Translations under genes and position numbers: made by a program
Shown: in pieces, positions 56,877 through 64,000 of the stretch
How the letters are laid out: every line of letters starts with the position of its first letter
Position numbering within the stretch: position 1 is the stretch's first letter
Notes under the pieces: generated by a model
The model's database searches: none
What the model was told of the DNA's origin: nothing
Seen by the model: only the letters and a program-made list of their open reading frames with translations
Origin: Taibaiella sp. KBW10
GTDB taxonomy: Bacteria > Bacteroidota > Bacteroidia > Chitinophagales > Chitinophagaceae
Reading direction: 5' to 3'
Assembly: GCF_003852495.1 (NCBI RefSeq)
Contig: NZ_QAJI01000001.1
Location: forward strand, 9,877-73,876
DNA length: 64,000 nt

Positions 56877-57451
56877 TAGCTATTTTGAAATACAATGCAG
56901 GAAACACTACTTCGGTAGCAAACGCGGTAAAAAGCTTAGGATACACAACCATTCTTTCAGACGATGTTTCGATTTTACAATCAGCCGAAAAAGTAATTTT
57001 TCCGGGAGTGGGCCAAGCGCGTTCGGCTATGAATTATTTGCATGAAAGAAATTTGGACACAGTCATAAAATCTTTGAATCAACCGGTTTTGGGGATTTGT
57101 TTGGGAATGCAACTTTTATGTGAGTCTTCCGAAGAGGGAGACACAGACGGTTTGGGAATATTCAAAACAAAAGTCCTCAAGCTTCCGCCTAAAAACCTTA
57201 TTCCACATATGGGTTGGAATAATTTCACTTCCGTAAAAGGAAATCTATTCCGTAATATTTCAATTGAAAATGATTGCTATTTTGTACATAGTTACTATGC
57301 AGCATTATGTTCAGATACCGTTGCTACAACCGATTACATCTTGCCCTTTAGTGCTGCTTTGCAAAAAGACAATTTTTATGCAACACAATTTCATCCTGAA
57401 AAGTCAGCAAATGCAGGAATGCAAATTTTAAAAAACTTTCTTGAATTATGA
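56873..57451 (+). CDS. hisH: Imidazole glycerol phosphate synthase glutaminase subunit HisH
   Basis: The 192-residue glutamine amidotransferase supplies ammonia to HisF. The class I triad is visible: [18 protein letters not shown] with Cys, and [10 protein letters not shown] with His and Glu. IALKYNAGN-type N-terminus ([17 protein letters not shown]) and [12 protein letters not shown] fit the family. Start overlaps hisB by 4 bp; its end overlaps hisA by 4 bp. Confidence 0.95.
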   Translation: MIAILKYNAGNTTSVANAVKSLGYTTILSDDVSILQSAEKVIFPGVGQARSAMNYLHERNLDTVIKSLNQPVLGICLGMQLLCESSEEGDTDGLGIFKTKVLKLPPKNLIPHMGWNNFTSVKGNLFRNISIENDCYFVHSYYAALCSDTVATTDYILPFSAALQKDNFYATQFHPEKSANAGMQILKNFLEL

Positions 57452-58161
57452 GAATCATACCAGCAATTGATATTATTGACGGAAAATGTGTCCGTTTGAC
57501 AAAGGGTGATTACACTCAGCAAAAAATCTATAACGAAAACCCCTTGGAAGTGGCTAAAATGTTTGAAGATTTTGGAATCAAATACTTGCATTTGGTGGAT
57601 TTGGACGGCGCAAAAGCTACACAAATCATCAATTACAAAACTTTGGAAACGTTGACAACCAAAACCAAGTTACATATCGATTTTGGGGGAGGAATTAAAT
57701 CCTTACAAGATGTGGAAAACGCCTTCAATAAGGGCGCAAAGCAAATAACGGTTGGAAGTATCGCAGCCCTGCAATCTACATTAATGTTGGAATGGCTCAA
57801 CCGATTCGGAGCAGATAAAATTATTTTGGGTGCAGATTGCAAAAACCGAAAAATTGCAACCAATGGTTGGTCAGAAAGCAGCGATTTAGATATATTATCT
57901 TTCATCAAGGAATATGAAAAAGAAGGAGCGACATACAGTATTGTAACCGATATCGACAAAGACGGAATGTTGGCTGGGCCATCATTTGAACTATATAAAC
58001 AAATTCTTTCTCAATCAAAAATCAATCTTATTGCCAGCGGAGGCATTACCACAATGGACGATGTGGTTCAATTAAAAGAAATGGGTTGTGAGGGCGCAAT
58101 TATTGGAAAAGCGATTTATGAAGGAACAATCAAGTTAAAAGAACTTTCATTTCTATGCTAA
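57448..58161 (+). CDS. hisA: ProFAR isomerase HisA
   Basis: A 237-residue (beta/alpha)8 isomerase that opens the ribose of Pro[22 protein letters not shown] holds the catalytic Asp of strand 1; [21 protein letters not shown] and [17 protein letters not shown] (second Asp region) follow, then [18 protein letters not shown] and [16 protein letters not shown] for phosphate binding. It begins 4 bp before the end of hisH and runs into hisF (7-bp overlap). Confidence 0.95.
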   Translation: MRIIPAIDIIDGKCVRLTKGDYTQQKIYNENPLEVAKMFEDFGIKYLHLVDLDGAKATQIINYKTLETLTTKTKLHIDFGGGIKSLQDVENAFNKGAKQITVGSIAALQSTLMLEWLNRFGADKIILGADCKNRKIATNGWSESSDLDILSFIKEYEKEGATYSIVTDIDKDGMLAGPSFELYKQILSQSKINLIASGGITTMDDVVQLKEMGCEGAIIGKAIYEGTIKLKELSFLC

Positions 58162-58910
58162 AGAAAAGAATCGTCCCATGTTTGGATATCAAAGATGGGC
58201 GAACGGTAAAGGGTATTAATTTTGAAAGCATTCGGGATGCAGGAGATCCTATAGAATTGGCACAACGTTATGTTCTGGAAGGAGCAGACGAATTGGTATT
58301 TTTGGATATTTCAGCAACTCTGGAAAAGCGGAAAACGCTTTCGGAATTGGTTACACGCATCGCTGCGCAAATAAATATTCCATTTACAGTTGGCGGAGGA
58401 ATTAACAGCTTGGAAGATGCAAAAACTATTATAAATGCGGGAGCAGATAAGATAAGCATCAATTCTTCTGCTATACTAGATCCAGAGCTTATAACTAAAA
58501 TTGCCCATGAATTCGGAAATCAATGTGTTGTTTTAGCAATTGACACCAAATTCGTTAATGACCAATGGATGGTCTTCAGAAGTGGTGGAAAAATCGCTAC
58601 CGGGATCGGCGCAGTTGATTGGGCTAAAAAAAGTGTTTCGCTTGGAGCAGGTGAGATTTTGCTGACTTCTATGAATAATGACGGCACTAAATCAGGTTTT
58701 GCATTAGACATCACACAACAAATTTCTGAACATGTTTCCGTCCCTGTTATCGCTTCGGGAGGAGCTGGTACGATGCAACATTTTGCAGATGTATTTAAAC
58801 AAACCAAAGCTACCGGAGCTTTAGCCGCAAGTGTTTTCCATTACGAACAGATTTCCATTCCGTCACTCAAACAATTTTTAAAAGAACAAAATATCGACAT
58901 ACGATTATGA
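58155..58910 (+). CDS. hisF: Imidazole glycerol phosphate synthase cyclase subunit HisF
   Basis: The 251-residue cyclase partner of HisH, forming IGP and AICAR. Seen: [20 protein letters not shown] (catalytic Asp 11), [54 protein letters not shown] (Asp 130 region), [17 protein letters not shown] and [13 protein letters not shown]. The paired phosphate loops confirm HisF over HisA. Overlaps hisA by 7 bp and hisI by 4 bp. Confidence 0.96.
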   Translation: MLKKRIVPCLDIKDGRTVKGINFESIRDAGDPIELAQRYVLEGADELVFLDISATLEKRKTLSELVTRIAAQINIPFTVGGGINSLEDAKTIINAGADKISINSSAILDPELITKIAHEFGNQCVVLAIDTKFVNDQWMVFRSGGKIATGIGAVDWAKKSVSLGAGEILLTSMNNDGTKSGFALDITQQISEHVSVPVIASGGAGTMQHFADVFKQTKATGALAASVFHYEQISIPSLKQFLKEQNIDIRL

Positions 58911-59494
58911 ATATAGATTATAATAAAGCAAACGGACTTGTGCCCGTTATCATCCAAGATGAAACAAATCTCCAGGTTTTGATGCTTGGATTTATGAATG
59001 AAGAAGCCTATCAAAAAACGATTTCGGAACAAAAAGTAACATTTTTCAGTCGAACCAAAAATCGATTGTGGACAAAGGGTGAATCTTCAGGAGATTATCT
59101 GCATGTAAAGAATATTCAGTTGGATTGTGACAACGACACTTTGCTAATTCAGGTAAAAGCAGAAGGTCCAACCTGTCATAAGGGTATGATTTCGTGTTTT
59201 AATACAGAAACGTCAAAAGGTTTTTTGTACCAATTGGAACAAACTATTCACCAACGAATTGACAAAAATTCAGAAACGTCCTACACCAACAAATTATATA
59301 GAAAAGGCATCAACAAGGTGGCACAAAAAGTGGGCGAAGAAGCAGTGGAATTGGTCATAGAAGCCAAAGATAACAATGATGACTTATTCAAAAATGAGGC
59401 AGCTGATTTGTTGTATCATTTTTTGCTTCTACTAAAAGCAAAAAACATCAGTTTGGAGGATATCGAAAATGTATTGAAATCAAGGGAGCAATAA
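58907..59494 (+). CDS. hisI: Bifunctional phosphoribosyl-AMP cyclohydrolase / phosphoribosyl-ATP pyrophosphatase HisIE
   Basis: The 195-residue fusion joins HisI (1-105) and HisE (110-195). HisI shows QVLMLGFMNEEAYQKTI, TFFSRTKNRLWTKGESSG, LDCDNDTLLIQVKAEGPTCHKG (Zn/Mg ligands). HisE shows NKVAQKVGEEAVELVIEAKD and NEAADLLYHFLLLLKA, the MazG-like acidic helices. It ends the operon; no T-rich terminator was found directly after it. Confidence 0.95.
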   Translation: MNIDYNKANGLVPVIIQDETNLQVLMLGFMNEEAYQKTISEQKVTFFSRTKNRLWTKGESSGDYLHVKNIQLDCDNDTLLIQVKAEGPTCHKGMISCFNTETSKGFLYQLEQTIHQRIDKNSETSYTNKLYRKGINKVAQKVGEEAVELVIEAKDNNDDLFKNEAADLLYHFLLLLKAKNISLEDIENVLKSREQ

Positions 59495-59692
59495 AGAGCG
59501 TTTACGTAAAAGGCTTCAAGAAGAACTAAAGTGTTTTCATTTTATCATAATTTTATTTCAATCAGCTTAAACAGTTTTGTAATCTTTATTAAACATCCTG
59601 TATCCCTAAGCAAAATCAAGTAAAAAAGCAGCAATGCAGGATTATCCAGACTAATAATAGTTGATTCATCAATTTATTCAAGCAGACAAAGA

Positions 59693-59743
59693 CTTAAAAT
59701 GGTATTGGGTGGCCTTGCTGACCACCCAATACCATATTTTAAG
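59693..59743. other. Long inverted repeat after the his operon
   Basis: Arms 59693-59712 and 59722-59743 pair along cttaaaat(at)ggtattgggtgg with a 9-nt loop, interrupted only by a 2-nt bulge. No strong T-run follows, so it is not a typical terminator. The stretch 59495-59692 before it has no gene. Confidence 0.6.
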
Positions 59744-59769
59744 TAAAAAAGGATACAAAATGCGGTATT

Positions 59770-59799
59770 CATAAGTATTCCAAAACGCCAATACTTATG
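59770..59799. other. Second inverted repeat
   Basis: A perfect 10-bp hairpin (59770-59779 and 59790-59799, 10-nt loop) 26 bp after the previous one and 22 bp before the end of the 140-residue gene. Could be the terminator of that gene or part of a structured element. Confidence 0.5.
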
Positions 59800-59820
59800 C
59801 TATGGAGGGTTTCGACATTC

Positions 59821-60243
59821 TTAATTTTGAATATAAAAGCTGCTGCCATCCCACATAAAGGACAATTGTCCACCGGGTCCGATAATGCCAATATTTGTCC
59901 AACCTATGGCTTGCGGTAACACAAAATCCGTAGCTTCATCACTTGCAATATATTCACCGGGGCCTTGTGTAAAACTGATCCTCCAGGCGGGACAGTTCCT
60001 GCCGGCGCCAGCCAGGCAACCTGAACCGGGATTAGCATAATATATTCCGGGGCTGTGTGCCGGAACCGTAACACATTGGCCACCGGAACAAGATACCTGT
60101 CTACAGACATCCATCGCATCGAGGCAGATGGTTAAGGAATATGACAAATCAGGAACATGAATTGGCGGATTCCCCAGTTGGGCAAAAAGCTTACCGAAGC
60201 CAAAAAAGGCTACAAAAAGGATTAAAAGTGCTTTCTTTTTCAT
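59821..60243 (-). CDS. Small secreted protein of unknown function
   Basis: A 140-residue protein with a signal peptide (KKKALLILFVAFFGFGKLFAQ). The mature 118 residues carry several Cys (TICLDAMDVCRQVSCSGGQC, GCLAGAGRNCPAW) that may form disulphides and a glycine-rich beta-like C-terminus. No family recognised and no T9SS tail. It lies alone between the hairpins and the rpoC terminator. Location outside the cytoplasm is inferred only. Confidence 0.75.
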   Translation of the reverse strand: MKKKALLILFVAFFGFGKLFAQLGNPPIHVPDLSYSLTICLDAMDVCRQVSCSGGQCVTVPAHSPGIYYANPGSGCLAGAGRNCPAWRISFTQGPGEYIASDEATDFVLPQAIGWTNIGIIGPGGQLSFMWDGSSFYIQN

Positions 60244-60371
60244 TATAATATTGTTTAATTAGTTTAAACAATATTACGATTCCTATTAAATATTCTATGT
60301 CCCTAAAACTAGGGACATGCTTCAAAGCGGGAAGGCCAAGATCGCAAATTCCTTATCCGGTATAAAAAACA

Positions 60372-60407
60372 AAAAAGAGCTGTACAAATAAATGTACAGC
60401 TCTTTTT
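60372..60407 (-). terminator. Terminator after rpoC
   Basis: Perfect 15-bp hairpin (60372-60386 and 60393-60407, 6-nt AT loop), T-rich on either side, 20 bp beyond the rpoC stop. Confidence 0.92.
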
Positions 60408-60427
60408 CATCTATAAAACGAATCCAA

Positions 60428-63400
60428 TTACTCTTCTTCGTCAAACTCTAATACATCTCTATTCGCTAACAACAGTTCGTATTCTTCTTTAGAACCCACA
60501 ATCATGTCATTGAAGTCACGCATACCGGTACCGGCAGGGATTAATCCACCAGTGATTACGTTTTCTTTCAATCCGGTTAATTCATCTGATTTACCGTTGA
60601 TTGCAGCAGTAGACAATACTTTAGTTGTTTCCTGGAACGAAGCCGCTGAAATCCAGCTTGGTACACCCAAAGATGCTTTGGTAATCCCTTGCAGCAATGG
60701 AGAAGAGGTTGCAGATACCGCATCACGGTATTCTACCAGTTTCTTATCTGATCTGCGCAATAAGCTGTTTTCCTCACGGATTTCACGCAAAGTGGTAATT
60801 TGTCCGGCGCTGAATTTATCAGAGTTACCGGCTTCCATCACTACTTTTTTGTCAAATATCCAGTCATTTTCGTCTAAGATATCGTTTTTATCAACTGTAT
60901 CATCTTCAAGGAAGCGTGTATCTCCCGGATCCTGAACGGCTACTTTACGCATCATTTGACGTACAATTACCTCGATATGTTTATCATTGATTTTTACCCC
61001 TTGTAAACGGTAAACTTCCTGAATTTCATTTACTAAGTATTCTTGTACTGCATTTGGTCCTTTAATCGCCAGGATATCGCTTGGTGTAATCGCACCATCA
61101 GATAATGGATTACCGGCTTTGATAAAGTCACCATCCTGAACCGTAATCTGACGGGTCAATGGTACTAAGTATTTTTTAACCATACCTTCGCGGCTTTCTA
61201 CCACGATCTCGCGGTTACCACGTTTGATATTACCAAAGCTTACTACACCATCAATTTCCGCAACTACAGCCGGGTTGCTAGGGTTACGTGCTTCGAACAA
61301 TTCCGTTACACGAGGAAGACCCCCTGTGATATCCTTAGAACGACCCATTACACGTGGTATTTTCACTAATACCTGACCACTCTTCACTTTATCGCCTAAG
61401 CTGATACCAATGTGCGATCCTACCGGTAAGTTATAGGTTTTTGCCTCTTTACCATTGATAATGATCGACGGGATTTTATTTTTATCTTTTGTTTCGATAA
61501 CCACTTTTTCACGGTGACCTGTTTGCTCATCCGCTTCTTCACGGTAAGTAACCCCTTCGATAACGTTTTCAAAATCAACGGTACCGTCAATTTCAGAAAT
61601 GATAACGGCATTGAACGGATCCCATGAACAGATCACATCACCTTTCTTGATTTTCTGGCCATTTTTAACTTTCAGGATAGAACCGTAAGGGATGTTATGC
61701 GTATTCATCAAGCGATCTTCTTCTACATCTACAACACGCAATTCACCGGTACGTCCGATAACCACTTGACCTTCTTCTCCTTCTTCAGTAATGGTTTTAA
61801 CGGTACGAAGACCATCAAATTGCACGGTACCATCAAACTTCGCCAACAATTGAGACTCAATTGCAGAGGAGTTTGCTGTACCACCCACGTGGAAGGTACG
61901 AAGTGTCAACTGTGTACCCGGCTCACCAATGGATTGTGCTGCGATGATACCTACTGCATCACCTTTTTGTGTCATGTAACCTGTAGCAAGGTTCTTACCA
62001 TAACATTTCGCACACACTCCACGTTTCGCCTCACAAGTCAATACGGAACGGATTTCTACTGTTTCAATACCTGCTTCTTCAATGGCATTGGCGATATCTT
62101 CATCTATTTCGATACCTGCAGTCACGATTAACTCATCGGTATGCGGGTGGTATACATCATGTAATGAAGTACGACCCAAGATACGGTCAAACAATGGTTC
62201 TACGATCTCTTCATTATCTTTTAATGCAGAGGTAGCCAAGCCACGTAAGGTACCACAATCTGCGGTGTTGATAACCACATCCTGTGCAACATCCACCAAA
62301 CGACGTGTCAGGTAACCCGCATCGGCCGTTTTAAGGGCGGTATCCGCAAGACCTTTACGCGCACCGTGGGTAGAGATGAAGTACTCTAATACGGACAGAC
62401 CTGTTTTAAAGTTAGACAAGATCGGGTTTTCAATAATCTCTGATCCGGAAGAACCACTACGACGTGGTTTCGCCATCAGACCTCTTAAACCGGCCAACTG
62501 TTTTACCTGTTGTTTACTACCACGCGCCCCGGAATCCAGCATCATATAAACAGAGTTGAATCCTTGTTTATCATTAGCCATTTCTGTGATCAGTGTTTCG
62601 GTTACTCTCGTATCCACACGAGACCAGATATCGATGATTTGGTTATAACGCTCATTATTTGTAATAAGACCCATGTTATAGTTTTCCCAAACCTCATCTA
62701 CTTCTACCTGAGCGGCTTCTACTAATTTTTCTTTAATATCAGGAATGGTAAGGTCATTGATGTTAAACGATAAACCACCACGGAAGGCCGTACGGTAACC
62801 AATTTGTTTAATATCATCCAGGAACTTAACCGTTTTTGGAATATTGGTATTTTTCAGGATCGCACCAATGATCTCCCGCAAAGATTTCTTAGTCAATAAA
62901 GCATTTACAAAACCATGCTCTTTAGGTACTACCTGGTTGAACAATACGCGACCTACAGTCGTTTCGATCAATTTATATTCTAATTGTCCGTCTTTAGTAC
63001 GTACATATGCTTTTACTCTGATCCAGGCATGCAGGGCAACTTTACCTTCATTATGTGCGATGATTACCTCTTCTGCACTGTAGAAAGTCATTCCTTCTCC
63101 TTTGATTGTTTCTTCTTCGTTGGTCTTTTTACCTTTAGAGATATAATAAAGACCCAGTACCATATCCTGAGACGGTAGCGTAATTGGCGTACCATTCTGA
63201 GGGTTAAGGATATTATGAGAAGCTAACATAAGCATTTGCGCTTCTAAGATGGCCGCATTACTTAACGGTACGTGTACCGCCATTTGGTCACCATCGAAAT
63301 CCGCATTGAACGCAGAACACACTAATGGGTGCAACTGGATTGCTTTACCTTCAATCATTTTTGGTTGGAAGGCCTGTATAGACAATCTGTGTAGTGTTGG

Positions 63401-64000
63401 GGCACGGTTTAACATAACCGGGTGACCTTTCAATACATTTTCCAGGATATCCCAAACCACCGCTTCTTTACGCTCTACCAATTTCTTAGCAGATTTCACG
63501 GTTTTTACAATACCTCTTTCAATTAATTTACGAATGATAAACGGTTTGAATAACTCGGCAGCCATATCTTTAGGAATACCACATTCATGCAATTGCATTT
63601 CTGGCCCTACCACGATAACAGAACGACCGGAATAATCCACACGTTTACCCAATAAGTTTTGACGGAAACGACCTTGCTTACCTTTCAATACATCTGATAA
63701 AGATTTCAGTGCACGGCCACCTTCTGCTTTTACGGCATTAGACTTACGGCTATTGTCAAATAAGGAATCCACAGCTTCCTGTAACATACGTTTTTCATTA
63801 CGTAAGATTACTTCCGGTGCTTTGATTTCCAACAAACGCTTCAAACGATTGTTACGAATAATTACCCGACGATATAAGTCATTCAGATCAGAAGAGGCAA
63901 AACGGCCACCATCCAAAGGTACTAAAGGACGCAATTCCGGTGGAATAATCGGTAAATATTGCATTACCATCCACTCCGGTTTATTTTCGATACGGGTATT
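60428..64000 (-). CDS. rpoC: RNA polymerase beta-prime subunit RpoC, 3' part (5' end beyond the window)
   Basis: The last 1190 codons are present; the gene continues past 64000, where the frame ([10 protein letters not shown] before the first Met) is still open. It forms the clamp and active site of RNA polymerase. The catalytic Mg loop is [17 protein letters not shown], the bridge helix region [20 protein letters not shown], the trigger loop area [15 protein letters not shown], and one zinc ribbon is [13 protein letters not shown]. The C-terminal acidic tail ends at 60428, and a strong terminator follows, so rpoC closes the usual rplKAJL-rpoBC operon. Confidence 0.97.
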   Translation of the reverse strand, partial: NTRIENKPEWMVMQYLPIIPPELRPLVPLDGGRFASSDLNDLYRRVIIRNNRLKRLLEIKAPEVILRNEKRMLQEAVDSLFDNSRKSNAVKAEGGRALKSLSDVLKGKQGRFRQNLLGKRVDYSGRSVIVVGPEMQLHECGIPKDMAAELFKPFIIRKLIERGIVKTVKSAKKLVERKEAVVWDILENVLKGHPVMLNRAPTLHRLSIQAFQPKMIEGKAIQLHPLVCSAFNADFDGDQMAVHVPLSNAAILEAQMLMLASHNILNPQNGTPITLPSQDMVLGLYYISKGKKTNEEETIKGEGMTFYSAEEVIIAHNEGKVALHAWIRVKAYVRTKDGQLEYKLIETTVGRVLFNQVVPKEHGFVNALLTKKSLREIIGAILKNTNIPKTVKFLDDIKQIGYRTAFRGGLSFNINDLTIPDIKEKLVEAAQVEVDEVWENYNMGLITNNERYNQIIDIWSRVDTRVTETLITEMANDKQGFNSVYMMLDSGARGSKQQVKQLAGLRGLMAKPRRSGSSGSEIIENPILSNFKTGLSVLEYFISTHGARKGLADTALKTADAGYLTRRLVDVAQDVVINTADCGTLRGLATSALKDNEEIVEPLFDRILGRTSLHDVYHPHTDELIVTAGIEIDEDIANAIEEAGIETVEIRSVLTCEAKRGVCAKCYGKNLATGYMTQKGDAVGIIAAQSIGEPGTQLTLRTFHVGGTANSSAIESQLLAKFDGTVQFDGLRTVKTITEEGEEGQVVIGRTGELRVVDVEEDRLMNTHNIPYGSILKVKNGQKIKKGDVICSWDPFNAVIISEIDGTVDFENVIEGVTYREEADEQTGHREKVVIETKDKNKIPSIIINGKEAKTYNLPVGSHIGISLGDKVKSGQVLVKIPRVMGRSKDITGGLPRVTELFEARNPSNPAVVAEIDGVVSFGNIKRGNREIVVESREGMVKKYLVPLTRQITVQDGDFIKAGNPLSDGAITPSDILAIKGPNAVQEYLVNEIQEVYRLQGVKINDKHIEVIVRQMMRKVAVQDPGDTRFLEDDTVDKNDILDENDWIFDKKVVMEAGNSDKFSAGQITTLREIREENSLLRRSDKKLVEYRDAVSATSSPLLQGITKASLGVPSWISAASFQETTKVLSTAAINGKSDELTGLKENVITGGLIPAGTGMRDFNDMIVGSKEEYELLLANRDVLEFDEEE

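Overview
The window reads as a piece of a Bacteroidota chromosome, most likely from the Chitinophagaceae or a close relative. This is an inference from gene content and signals, not from a database match. The support is: many upstream regions carry the Bacteroidota -7 promoter element TAnnTTTG; one protein ends in a type IX secretion (Por/T9SS) sorting domain; the primary sigma factor is of the short Bacteroidota type; and LptE, SecG, RsfS, FtsH, a DUF4476 protein and a fused IcmF mutase are present in forms typical of the phylum. The window ends inside rpoC. No tRNA, rRNA, CRISPR array or intact insertion sequence was seen.

Left edge (about 1-5.4 kb) is accessory DNA. It holds a dispersed hairpin repeat, a frameshifted helical-protein gene, an eight-unit 21-bp tandem array, a SymE-like toxin gene, an XRE regulator with a decayed tail, and a markedly AT-rich three-gene operon. 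That operon encodes a cytosine-C5 DNA methyltransferase followed by two overlapping genes for putative PD-(D/E)XK-type nucleases. This is the best candidate here for an under-described defence system.

5.4-31.6 kb is mostly chromosomal housekeeping and catabolism. A DUF779/aldehyde dehydrogenase pair is divergent from an AraC regulator. Then come an FkbM methyltransferase, an acyl-CoA dehydrogenase, the lptE-TPR-secG operon, birA, rsfS-ftsH, secreted proteins, rpoD, a glutaryl-CoA-type dehydrogenase, a polytopic GT-C-like membrane protein, IcmF, PaaZ and a TPR protein. The acyl-CoA enzymes (two dehydrogenases, IcmF, PaaZ) suggest an active acyl-CoA and aromatic or branched-chain catabolism.

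31.6-51.7 kb carries a GT4 glycosyltransferase overlapped by a tail-anchored J-domain protein that lacks a normal start codon, an RsmF-like RNA methyltransferase, a PagL-like lipid A deacylase, endonuclease V, class I aldolase, RecQ, a T9SS cargo protein, IleRS with an altered HIGH motif, a histone-H1-like/DksA fusion, a frameshifted flippase-like membrane protein, an RfaE2-like nucleotidyltransferase, an LptF/G permease, Tgt (without its zinc ligands) and TrxB.

51.7-59.5 kb is a complete hisGDCBHAF(IE) operon preceded by a His-rich leader peptide and a terminator hairpin, a clear attenuator. The window closes with a small secreted protein and the 3' part of rpoC. Nearly all convergent or isolated genes are separated by strong intrinsic terminators, which are listed individually.
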